DNA from: DAOQAU01 sp035354275 | GTDB lineage: Bacteria > Cyanobacteriota > Vampirovibrionia > Gastranaerophilales > Gastranaerophilaceae | DNA length: 13,531 bases | Assembly: GCA_035354275.1 (NCBI GenBank) | Contig: DAOQAU010000042.1 | Span: forward strand, 1 to 13,531 | Reading direction: 5' to 3' | Part shown: positions 1 through 6,321 of the stretch, one piece after another | Layout: every line of letters begins with the position of its first letter | How positions within the stretch are numbered: the stretch's first letter is position 1 | The notes under the pieces: model-generated | The model's input: the letters and a program-made list of their open reading frames with translations, nothing else | Told to the model about the DNA's origin: nothing | Database searches by the model: none | Made by a program: the position numbers and the translations under genes

Positions 1-535
1 AGCCTATCGGAATTAAAGAATCATTTGACAAGATTTGAAAAGCAAACATATCGTAGCCGGCTCTGTTAGGACCTTTTTTATATCCGTTGGTATCTACCCA
101 AAGTATGATTAAAGTAGATGAAACAATAGGACTTATTAACATTCCGTTTTCTACGTAAAATTTGTACACAAAATGTGATGTATTCATAAATGTTGTTTTA
201 TTTGTATAATTTTTGTAGCCGGTCATATTCGTTGGAAGGCATTTTGTTTCGGGAGTGCAATTGTTTATTACATTAAAATAAGGCATTAGAGCTGTTTTTA
301 ACTTAGCACTTGTATTGTTCGGAGAAGTAGTGAATTTTGTATAAATTGAATCATCGTTGTCGAGTTGCATTTGAGTAATAGCCTGAGAGAGTATTTCGTA
401 ACCCTTTTTAAAAGATGTTTCTAAATCGCTTTTTTTAACATTTTTATTTAAATTAGGAATCGTTAAAGCAGCAACTATTCCTATAATTGCTATTGCAAGG
501 AGTACTTCAGATAAATTAAATGCTTTCTTTTTCAA
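1..535 (-). CDS. Type IV prepilin-like protein (pseudopilin), 3' end outside window
   Basis: Reading down from 535 gives TTG AAA AAG AAA GCA, translating as (M)KKKAFNLSEVLLAIAIIG and continuing about 178 codons without a stop to the window edge. This is a class III (prepilin) signal: a short basic leader, cleavage expected after Ala5, mature Phe1, the conserved Glu at mature position 5, then a hydrophobic helix ending in AALTIP. The product should be processed by prepilin peptidase and assembled in a type IV pilus or type II secretion-like fibre. The TTG start is chosen because AGAGAGGTG lies about 6 nt upstream and no ATG fits the signal. The mature region contains two Cys close together (NNCTPETKC), possibly a disulfide. 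Such prepilins are numerous in Gastranaerophilales (family knowledge); which fibre this one joins cannot be told. Confidence 0.85.
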   Translation of the reverse strand, partial: MKKKAFNLSEVLLAIAIIGIVAALTIPNLNKNVKKSDLETSFKKGYEILSQAITQMQLDNDDSIYTKFTTSPNNTSAKLKTALMPYFNVINNCTPETKCLPTNMTGYKNYTNKTTFMNTSHFVYKFYVENGMLISPIVSSTLIILWVDTNGYKKGPNRAGYDMFAFQILSNDSLIPIG

Positions 536-557
536 TATTTGCACCTCTCTTTAAGAT

Positions 558-563
558 ATTATA
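558..563 (-). promoter_or_regulatory. -10 box of the prepilin gene
   Basis: A perfect TATAAT on the minus strand, 22 nt ahead of the TTG start. The expected transcription start near 551 leaves a leader of about 16 nt that holds the AGAGAGGTG ribosome site. No convincing -35 box is seen 17 nt further up. Confidence 0.45.
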
Positions 564-596
564 CATTGTAACATGAAATTTTATTTTAAGCAAAAT

Positions 597-622
597 GGGC
601 GGCGGCTTTTAAGCCACCGCCC
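597..622 (-). terminator. Hairpin terminator after the Cys-rich secreted protein gene
   Basis: GGGCGGCGGCTT and AAGCCACCGCCC form a GC-rich stem of about 10-12 bp with one mismatch. It lies 14 nt beyond the stop codon of the 636-1382 gene and is followed on the minus strand by ATTTTGCTTAAAAT. The U tract is short, but the stem is much richer in GC than its surroundings. It also separates this gene from the prepilin gene downstream. Confidence 0.7.
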
Positions 623-635
623 CACTTATATTATA

Positions 636-1382
636 TTAATTAGGAATGCACGCATCACATCCGAGTATTATATAAATTTGCTCTCCGGGTTTTGCTTTAT
701 ATTGTAAGCCTTTTGTAACCAATGCTGTTATAAGTCCTATGCCGCAGCCTGCGGGGATGCCTGCTGCAAGTCCGACTCCGAGTTTTGTAGGAGAAGGAAT
801 AAACCCGAAACCTATGCCTGCTCCTGTACCGATAATGCCACCTGTTACTGTGTAAAGAACTATTCTTCCTGCGGTCATCCAGGGACCTTCTTTTAAAGTA
901 CCGTCTTTGGTAAATGGTCTTGCGCAAAGACAAACGGTTCTTCCGTCAGGTAAAATTAAGTATTTAAAATTCATACTGACTCTTGCGTTTTTGTTAAACC
1001 ATTTTGGCTGTTGAATTCCTGCAACTTCCGCAACAATTTTTGTGCAGGCAGGGATTATTAATTTCCCTTCGCAAGAATAGATGTTTTCGGGGATTATAAA
1101 ATCTACTCTGTCGCCCGGGCAGGCTTTTTTAGACGAAAATCTGCAAACGTATTCAATTCCTAAAACGTTATTTTGGCAGATTATTTTTCTGTAATTTGTT
1201 ATTTTTACAGTATTTACAGGTGCTTTTTTGTTTATGTTCAGATGTTCTGTTGCAATTATTTGCTCAACAGGACATGAACCGCAGCCGCATTGATTGTTAA
1301 TTTTTACATCGTCTGCAAATACGGGTAAAATATTCCAGCTTAATAACGATAGTGCCATAAAAACCGATAAGAGTTTTCTCAT
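636..1382 (-). CDS. Secreted Cys-rich protein with glycine-zipper segment, unknown function
   Basis: 248 aa from the ATG at 1382, chosen over an ATG 30 nt upstream because AAGAGGTG sits 7 nt ahead of it and a typical signal peptide then begins at once. The signal peptide is residues 1-23, with cleavage expected after VFA. The mature protein starts with a CGCGSC cluster (32-37) and has 13 Cys in all. Residues about 85-155 (GDRVDFIIPENIY...LIIPACTKIVAEVAG...LPDGRTVCL) follow a beta-barrel pattern reminiscent of the 'PaGt.v.G.V' strands of VirB10/TrbI-like proteins. Residues 180-218 are a glycine-rich hydrophobic stretch that could be a membrane hairpin or glycine zipper. It has its own promoter and terminator. 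I do not recognise the family; an envelope-located structural protein is inference. Confidence 0.8.
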   Translation of the reverse strand: MRKLLSVFMALSLLSWNILPVFADDVKINNQCGCGSCPVEQIIATEHLNINKKAPVNTVKITNYRKIICQNNVLGIEYVCRFSSKKACPGDRVDFIIPENIYSCEGKLIIPACTKIVAEVAGIQQPKWFNKNARVSMNFKYLILPDGRTVCLCARPFTKDGTLKEGPWMTAGRIVLYTVTGGIIGTGAGIGFGFIPSPTKLGVGLAAGIPAGCGIGLITALVTKGLQYKAKPGEQIYIILGCDACIPN

Positions 1383-1426
1383 TTTATTCACCTCTTTCTT
1401 CTGTAAAAACAATTAATTTTGCCCAT

Positions 1427-1455
1427 ATTATAAACTATCCTTTCAAGTTTGTAAA
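1427..1455 (-). promoter_or_regulatory. Promoter of the Cys-rich secreted protein gene
   Basis: TTTACA (1450-1455) and TATAAT (1427-1432), read on the minus strand, are separated by 17 nt. That is a near-consensus housekeeping promoter. The leader is about 38 nt and contains AAGAGGTG. Confidence 0.7.
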
Positions 1456-1487
1456 GTGTCTTGGATATTGCCCGAATGTTTTTTTTC

Positions 1488-1516
1488 TTGTTGTAATTGT
1501 TCTTTTAAGTTAAAAT
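1488..1516 (+). promoter_or_regulatory. Probable pyruvate kinase promoter
   Basis: TTGTTG (1488-1493), a 17-nt spacer and TAAAAT (1511-1516) precede the pyk start by 23 nt, leaving a leader of about 17 nt with AGAGGG. It faces away from the promoter at 1427-1455, and the two -35 boxes are about 33 bp apart. Confidence 0.5.
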
Positions 1517-1539
1517 AATTTTGAAAAAGAGGGTTTAAT

Positions 1540-2964
1540 ATGAAAAATTTTGTAAGCACAAAAATAATATCCACACTCGGACCAAGCTCTGACACAAAAG
1601 AAAAAATAAAAGCACTTGTGGAAGCAGGAGTTACCATGTTTCGCTTAAATTCTTCCCATGGAGATGAGGCTCAGCATTTGAGAAATTTAGGATATATAAG
1701 AGAAATTGAGCAGGAATCAGGCCAGCTTATTCCTGTTTTACTTGATTTACAGGGGCCAAAAATAAGAGTCGGTAATTTCGAAGAATCGATTGAGCTTAAA
1801 AACGGAGAAACAATTAGATTTCGTCATCAGGAAAATTATGAAAACGGAATTATCCCTGTTGATTACGAGGGTATTTCGCAGGATGTGAAAATCGGTGAAA
1901 AAATTCTTATGGATGACGGGAAACTCATTTTAATGGTTACAGGAATTGAAGGTGACGTTGTAATAACAAAAGTTATTTGCGGCGGCTTACTTCACCAAAG
2001 AAAAGGTATAAATATTCCGGGCTCAACAGGAAGCATCAAGGTTTTAACAGACAAAGATGTTGAATATGTAAAATTTGCTATAGATAACGACATTGATTAC
2101 ATCGGGCTTTCGTTTGTAAGAAATGCCGAGGATATAAATACGCTAAAAGAAGTTATACAAAGTCACAACGGTAAAATAAAAATTATTTCAAAAATAGAAA
2201 AGCCTCAGGCACTTAAAAACATTGATGAAATACTTTTAAAATCTTCCGGAATAATTGTTGCAAGAGGCGATTTGGGTGTTGAAATTTCACCCGAAAAAGT
2301 TCCTGTTGTTCAAAAAGAGCTTATCAGAAAGGCAAATGCACAAAGGAAATCTGTTATTGTCGCAACTCAAATGTTGGAATCAATGATTGAAAACCCGCTT
2401 CCCACTCGCGCGGAAGCTTCTGACGTTGCAAATGCTATTCTTGATGGGACTGATGCGATTATGCTCTCGGGTGAAACTGCAGCCGGCAAATACCCTGTAG
2501 AAGCCGTTTCTATGATGAAATCTATTGCACAAAATGTCGAAAACAGCAGTTTAATGAAGCATAATAAGTACCCCGATGATTTAATAGACGGCTCGACAGA
2601 CGATTCAATCGCGATTTGCAAAGCTGTTATGGATATGGTTGATAAGATTAATGTGAAAGCCATTATGGCAATAAGTGAAAGCGGTTATACCCCGAAATTA
2701 CTTTCAAAGGCGAAGCCCGGCGTACCTATTCTTACGATTTGTCCAAGCAAAAGAAACAGCCGCAGAATGCTCTTATACAGTGACGTTTTTCCTGTTAAAT
2801 TTGATATGGATGAAAGTATTAACGAAACAAACTTAAATCTTCTTGACGGATTTTTAATTGAAAATTTTAAACTTAAAACGGGCGACAAAATCATTTTTAC
2901 AGGCGCAATCCCCCGATTAATGGCAGGCAAAACGAATTTTATAAAGTTGCATGAAATAAGCTAA
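1540..2964 (+). CDS. pyk: Pyruvate kinase
   Basis: 474 aa, the usual length. The enzyme transfers phosphate from phosphoenolpyruvate to ADP, giving ATP and pyruvate, the last step of glycolysis, in the cytoplasm. Visible motifs: RLNSSHG (35-41), DLQGPKIR (69-76) leading into the B domain (about 70-165), the catalytic KIEKP with K218 and metal ligand E220, ARGDLGVE with D244, ATQMLESM (275-282), PTRAEASDVANAILDGTDAIMLSGE, and a complete C-terminal allosteric domain (about 340-474) ending in GKTNFIKL. No catalytic residue is missing. The start has AGAGGG 7 nt upstream. The stop lies only 22 nt from the stop of the convergent permease gene, and no terminator hairpin is visible between them. Confidence 0.97.
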   Translation: MKNFVSTKIISTLGPSSDTKEKIKALVEAGVTMFRLNSSHGDEAQHLRNLGYIREIEQESGQLIPVLLDLQGPKIRVGNFEESIELKNGETIRFRHQENYENGIIPVDYEGISQDVKIGEKILMDDGKLILMVTGIEGDVVITKVICGGLLHQRKGINIPGSTGSIKVLTDKDVEYVKFAIDNDIDYIGLSFVRNAEDINTLKEVIQSHNGKIKIISKIEKPQALKNIDEILLKSSGIIVARGDLGVEISPEKVPVVQKELIRKANAQRKSVIVATQMLESMIENPLPTRAEASDVANAILDGTDAIMLSGETAAGKYPVEAVSMMKSIAQNVENSSLMKHNKYPDDLIDGSTDDSIAICKAVMDMVDKINVKAIMAISESGYTPKLLSKAKPGVPILTICPSKRNSRRMLLYSDVFPVKFDMDESINETNLNLLDGFLIENFKLKTGDKIIFTGAIPRLMAGKTNFIKLHEIS

Positions 2965-2986
2965 ACAATCGATTATATATTTACCC

Positions 2987-3829
2987 CTAGCCTTTAACCG
3001 CACCTTCATTTTCGCCTGAGATGAAGTATTTTTGCATTGCCAAAAAGAAAATTACAATCGGAATTGTTGCAAGAATTGAGCCTGCTGCAATAAATCGCCA
3101 ATTTGAACTGAACATTCCCTGTAAATTATTAACCCCGACAGGAAGAGTGTACATACTTTCTTTTGTAAGCACAATGCTGGGCCACAAAAATTCACCCCAA
3201 GAGCCGATAAATGTAAATATTGCAAGAACTGCAAGCGAGGGTTTTACCATAGGCAAAAGCACCTTGAAAAACACCTGAAAAACGTTGCAGCCGTCAACTA
3301 TAGCGGCTTCTTCCATTTCTTTAGGGATAGTCAAAAAAGCTTGTCTCATTAAGAAAATTCCAAACGCACTTACCGCAAAAGGCATTACCAAGCCGAGATA
3401 TCCCATAAAATTATTTACGCTGTCAACCATATTTAATTTTAAAGTAATCAGATAAACAGGAAGCATAATTGCCTGAAACGGTACCATAATAGTTGCAAGC
3501 ACCGCAAAGAAGGCGGTTTTTTTGCCATTGAATTCCATTCTTGCAAGAGGATAAGCAGCAAGTGCAGATAAGATAAGGTTTAAAAAAACCGTTGCGCCCG
3601 CAACTATCAAACTGTTTACAAAATAAGCGATAAAATCAACTCTTTGCCACACTCCGACATAATTTTGGAAAGTGAAATCCTGTGGAATTATCTGGGGCGG
3701 ATATGCAAAAATGTTTTCCGCATTGCCTTTTAAAGATGTGGAAATAAGCCATATAAAAGGAAATATCGACAGCAGCGATACGAAAATTAAAATTGTATGT
3801 ATTGATATTTTTTCTAAAAATCTTTTCAT
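2987..3829 (-). CDS. Sugar ABC transporter permease, MalG/UgpE type
   Basis: 280 aa with six predicted membrane helices. It is one of two inner-membrane permeases of a CUT1-type carbohydrate importer. The EAA loop that docks the ATPase is EEAAIVDG...LLP (173-193), with the invariant Gly at 180. The C-terminus ends GENEGAVKG, typical of MalG-family subunits. The start codon overlaps the hepT stop as ATGA, and no Shine-Dalgarno is visible upstream (AGAAAAAATGCTAAA), so translation probably depends on coupling to hepT. The partner permease is at 5411-6280 rather than adjacent. No substrate-binding protein or dedicated ATPase is in the window, so the substrate is unknown; sugar or glycerol-3-phosphate are family possibilities. 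Confidence 0.93.
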   Translation of the reverse strand: MKRFLEKISIHTILIFVSLLSIFPFIWLISTSLKGNAENIFAYPPQIIPQDFTFQNYVGVWQRVDFIAYFVNSLIVAGATVFLNLILSALAAYPLARMEFNGKKTAFFAVLATIMVPFQAIMLPVYLITLKLNMVDSVNNFMGYLGLVMPFAVSAFGIFLMRQAFLTIPKEMEEAAIVDGCNVFQVFFKVLLPMVKPSLAVLAIFTFIGSWGEFLWPSIVLTKESMYTLPVGVNNLQGMFSSNWRFIAAGSILATIPIVIFFLAMQKYFISGENEGAVKG

Positions 3830-4161
3830 TTTAGCATTTTTTCTAAAAGCGGCAAAAGTTTTTTTAAATCTTCTTTTGCACTGTCAAATACTATCATCAA
3901 GTTTACGGCATCATAATCGTGTATAATTTTATTTCTCATTCCAATCATATATGACCAAGGAATATCATCATATTTTTTTTGGATTGTTTTTGGAATTCTA
4001 TTTGCGGCTTCGCCGATTATTTCAAACTTTCTTGTAACGGCACTTACTGTTTTATCATCTTTTGAAAATTCCTCAAAAGACATTTTGCCGATAAATTTAT
4101 TAATTGATTTAATCGCTTCAATTATGTCGTATATGAAATCCGAATAATCTCTTTTAGACAT
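3826..4161 (-). CDS. hepT: HEPN-domain ribonuclease toxin (HepT, DUF86 family)
   Basis: 111 aa, full length for a minimal HEPN toxin. The active motif R76-N-K-I-I-H81-D-Y83 is an exact Rx4HxY. In characterised HepT proteins R and H make up the RNase site, and the Tyr is the residue AMPylated by MntA to switch the toxin off (family knowledge). The rest is helical, with the usual GEAANRIP and W-x-x-x-I/M-G-M-R-N segments. It overlaps mntA by 8 nt (4154-4161) and has GAGGT before its ATG. Its TGA overlaps the malG ATG by 4 nt. All key residues are intact, so an active toxin is likely. Confidence 0.92.
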   Translation of the reverse strand: MSKRDYSDFIYDIIEAIKSINKFIGKMSFEEFSKDDKTVSAVTRKFEIIGEAANRIPKTIQKKYDDIPWSYMIGMRNKIIHDYDAVNLMIVFDSAKEDLKKLLPLLEKMLK

Positions 4162-4447
4162 AATTTACCTCGGACAGAATTTTTTTCCCGATATTTCTTT
4201 TAAGATACTTTTTGAATGCGATATCAACTTTTACTCCAAGAACATTGGTTAAAAATTTTTCCAAATCAATCAGCTTAAAAAAAGTCAGACCGCTTTTATG
4301 GTCAAGCAAAATATCAATATCGCTGTTTTTGGTTTGTTCTCCGCGCAAATACGAGCCAAACAAACCTATTTCGGTAATATTGTAGTCTTTTTCTAAATCA
4401 GGCTTGATTTCTTTTAATATTTTTAAAATTTCATTTTTATCTTTCAT
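4154..4447 (-). CDS. mntA: Minimal nucleotidyltransferase antitoxin (MntA)
   Basis: 97 aa. The motif G31-S32-x10-D43-I-D45 is an exact GSx10DxD, and the third acidic residue is D75 in GVKVDIA, so the polymerase-beta-type metal site is complete. Known MntA proteins AMPylate their HepT partner, which follows immediately here. Only 8 nt separate a perfect extended -10 box from the ATG and there is no Shine-Dalgarno, so the message is probably leaderless or nearly so. Together with hepT and malG it forms an overlapping three-gene unit. This pair is mobile by habit, and its position between two ABC permease genes suggests an insertion (inference). Confidence 0.93.
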   Translation of the reverse strand: MKDKNEILKILKEIKPDLEKDYNITEIGLFGSYLRGEQTKNSDIDILLDHKSGLTFFKLIDLEKFLTNVLGVKVDIAFKKYLKRNIGKKILSEVNYV

Positions 4448-4455
4448 AATTAGTG

Positions 4456-4461
4456 ATTATA
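4456..4461 (-). promoter_or_regulatory. Extended -10 promoter of mntA-hepT-malG
   Basis: TGTTATAAT on the minus strand is an extended -10 (TGN plus TATAAT). A weak TTGCTG lies 18 nt upstream (4480-4485). Transcription would start around 4449-4450, within 2-3 nt of the mntA ATG at 4447. Confidence 0.6.
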
Positions 4462-4535
4462 ACATGGCATCGCAAAAATCAGCAACTGTTAATTTTTGTA
4501 AATATGAGTTTTAAGCTGCTCAAACGCAGGCGTGG

Positions 4536-4575
4536 CATAGAATAGGATAGGATAGGATAGGATAGGATAGGATAG
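4536..4575. repeat. Pentanucleotide tandem repeat (GATAG)n
   Basis: Six perfect GATAG units (4546-4575), preceded by the one-base variants CATAG and AATAG, giving eight units in register. It lies in the divergent gap between mntA and the 151-aa gene, just upstream of the latter's presumed promoter. A 5-bp unit can change length by slippage. Confidence 0.95.
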
Positions 4576-4603
4576 GAATTTTTCAGGCAATTTTTTTTCT
4601 TTA

Positions 4604-4609
4604 GATAAT
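4604..4609 (+). promoter_or_regulatory. Tentative -10 box of the 151-aa gene
   Basis: GATAAT at 4604-4609 is the best -10 candidate. The hexamer 17 nt upstream (TTTCAG, 4581-4586) is poor. If correct, the GATAG array ends about 6 bp above the -35 position. Confidence 0.25.
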
Positions 4610-4644
4610 TTAAAAAATTTGTAAATAATTAAAAGGAGAAAAAA

Positions 4645-5100
4645 ATGATTACGATTTCAGGCGTTACTAAAATATTTGGATTAAGCAGTAGAACTTTCAG
4701 CGGATCTAAAGTGACTGAAACTCCGATTAATATGTTGAAAGAATTATATTTTCATATTGCTTATGATATATCTTTTAATCGTTTTAATACATTTCATCCC
4801 GAGTTTAAAGGACACGCAAGACTGCCGCTTATTGGCGACCTTTCAAATAGACTTTCTAATGTTTTAAAAGAACATTCTCACGCTGAAGATAGTGCTGTTA
4901 AGATTATCAAAGGTCTTGTTGAGGAAGCAAAAACTGAAGCAAGGACTGCTTTAAGAGCAGATAAAAGTTTTGGGTTAATAAGCTCAGAAAGTAAATTTTT
5001 AAAAGATTGTGTTGAACAATTTGGGGCTGATTTTTGTGAAAAAGAACAAGGCAGGATAATGTTTCAAGCAATGCAAAAAGATTCTCAACAATTAAAATAA
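4645..5100 (+). CDS. Hypothetical protein, 151 aa
   Basis: Not recognised. AAAAGGAG lies 7 nt before the ATG, a perfect ribosome site, and a hairpin terminator follows 64 nt after the stop, so this looks like a real single-gene unit. The protein has no signal peptide or membrane span. After a Ser/Thr-rich first 25 residues (MITISGVTKIFGLSSRTFSG) it is mostly helical and charged (LSNRLSNVLKEHSHAED, IIKGLVEEAKTEARTALRADK), with two Cys at about 123 and 132. It is the only plus-strand gene between the two permeases, divergent from mntA across the GATAG array. Whether it belongs to the toxin-antitoxin insert or is a separate acquisition is unknown. Confidence 0.75.
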   Translation: MITISGVTKIFGLSSRTFSGSKVTETPINMLKELYFHIAYDISFNRFNTFHPEFKGHARLPLIGDLSNRLSNVLKEHSHAEDSAVKIIKGLVEEAKTEARTALRADKSFGLISSESKFLKDCVEQFGADFCEKEQGRIMFQAMQKDSQQLK

Positions 5101-5131
5101 AACATATAAACTTTATCTGTAGAACGTAGGA

Positions 5132-5145
5132 TGGGCTTCAGCCCA
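5132..5145. repeat. Small palindrome TGGGCTTCAGCCCA
   Basis: TGGGCT/AGCCCA hairpin inside ACGTAGGATGGGCTTCAGCC. A sister palindrome, TGGGTTTCCCAACCCA, lies at 5291-5306 after GAGTAGTAAG. Both look like members of the short palindromic interspersed repeats scattered between genes in many bacterial genomes; family membership is inference. Confidence 0.5.
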
Positions 5146-5164
5146 GTAGAATAAAAAATCAAGA

Positions 5165-5200
5165 GGCGAAATTTTTTTTAAGAAAATTTCGCCCAGTTTT
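5165..5200 (+). terminator. Terminator of the 151-aa gene
   Basis: A perfect 11-bp stem, GGCGAAATTTT (5165-5175) with AAAATTTCGCC (5183-5193), loop TTTTAAG, then CAGTTTTTATTT. It may work in both directions, since a TTTTTT run also flanks its minus-strand side. Confidence 0.75.
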
Positions 5201-5221
5201 TATTTACTTTTTCTTTGAGGA

Positions 5222-5410
5222 GATTGCTTCGGTGGACAATAATTATAAAAGCCGATAACCAAAGTCTCGCAATGACGTAAGAGTAGTAAGTGGGTTTCCC
5301 AACCCATCGTTTTTTGGATTGCCGCGTCGTTCGGCTAACACCTCACTCCTCGCAACGACGTGAACGTAGCTAGCATCAAGCTAAATTATTTACCCCCTCG
5401 CAACGACAGG
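5222..5410. repeat. Cluster of interspersed-repeat fragments (GATTGC...CTCGCAAYGACG)
   Basis: The gene-free stretch 5101-5410 holds a terminator, two palindromes and this cluster. Unit A (5222-5277) begins GATTGCTTCGG and ends CTCGCAATGACG. Unit B (5317-5360) begins GATTGCCGCGTCG and ends CTCGCAACGACG. A partial unit (5396-5407) reads CCTCGCAACGAC and lies 3 nt from the malF stop codon. The shared ends match the GATTGC...GCAATGACG palindromic repeats seen between genes in many bacteria (recognition from memory). GC content is higher than in the neighbouring genes. No coding sequence is convincing here. Confidence 0.6.
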
Positions 5411-6280
5411 TCATATTTGATATTTATTTTTTTCAAAGCACATTATGTTTATCAGCGAAAATGCCATTACGATTATCAAAAGCACAACCGCCATAGCAGA
5501 AGCGTATCCCAAATCCAAATTTTCAAACGCCCTTTCGTAAATATAATAAACAATAGTTTTGCTTGAATTAAGAGGCCCGCCTTTTGTCATTACATAAATT
5601 TCGGCAAAAACTTTCATCGCAGAAATTGCACTTATCGTTGAAACAAGGGCAAGCGTCGGCATTATATGAGGAATCGTAACCGTCAAATGTTTTCTGAAAA
5701 ATCCTGCTCCGTCAATTTCGCAGGCCTCATAAAGTTCTTTGGGAACGCTCATAAGTGCTGCAAGATAAATCATCATGTAATAGCCGATTCCCTTCCAAAT
5801 GGTTACTATAATAACTGAAATAAGCGAAAAATTTGTATCTGTAAGCCAACCTATCGACTCAAACCCCATTTTTTGCATCGCAAAATTTAAAATCCCCTGT
5901 TCCGCATAAAGCCACTTAAAGGCTATTGCTGCAACTACAATCGATACAATTACAGGAAGATAAATCAAAATCTTGTACAAAGTTATGCCTTTGATTTTTT
6001 GATTTATAAGAATTGCCAAAAACAAAGGAACAGTTGCAAGAATCGGAACTGCAATAAAAAGATATAAAAAAGTGTTAATTAAAACCTTATAAAAAACAGG
6101 CGACTGCATAAGTTTAAAATAATTCTGAAGCCCGACCCAGTCAGGATGATAAATACTTGAAGAATAATCTTTAAAGCTCAGAATAATAGTTTGAATAAAA
6201 GGTATGAAAAAAAATACCAGCAAAATTATTCCGGCAGGCAGCAAAAACAAGTATGGAACATATTTTTTATAATAATTCAT
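5411..6280 (-). CDS. Sugar ABC transporter permease, MalF/UgpA type
   Basis: 289 aa with six predicted membrane helices, a CUT1-family inner-membrane permease that would pair with the MalG-type protein at 2987-3829. The EAA-loop region is ELYEACEIDGAG...TIP (182-204), with Cys in the third position of EAA. The family segment MTKGGPLNSSKTIVYYIYERAF (231-252) is present and the end FEKNKYQI is normal, so the gene is intact although a repeat fragment abuts its stop. The start is the first ATG of the reading frame and has no clear Shine-Dalgarno (TTGACCTG precedes it). The secreted-protein gene at 6322 lies 41 nt upstream on the same strand and may be cotranscribed. Confidence 0.93.
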   Translation of the reverse strand: MNYYKKYVPYLFLLPAGIILLVFFFIPFIQTIILSFKDYSSSIYHPDWVGLQNYFKLMQSPVFYKVLINTFLYLFIAVPILATVPLFLAILINQKIKGITLYKILIYLPVIVSIVVAAIAFKWLYAEQGILNFAMQKMGFESIGWLTDTNFSLISVIIVTIWKGIGYYMMIYLAALMSVPKELYEACEIDGAGFFRKHLTVTIPHIMPTLALVSTISAISAMKVFAEIYVMTKGGPLNSSKTIVYYIYERAFENLDLGYASAMAVVLLIIVMAFSLINIMCFEKNKYQI

Positions 6281-6321
6281 CAGGTCAATTATGACATTTT
6301 TTCAAATTTTGGTCAAATATG

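Noticed and set aside
1383..1412. Start of the Cys-rich protein at the ATG at 1412
   Set aside because: That extension covers the ribosome site AAGAGGTG and would put a charged stretch before the signal peptide.
4536..4580. GATAG array as a CRISPR
   Set aside because: The unit is 5 bp with no spacers; it is a simple tandem repeat.
5360..5566. 68-aa plus-strand reading frame across the repeats and the malF 3' end
   Set aside because: It lies antisense to malF codons and repeat sequence, with no ribosome site.
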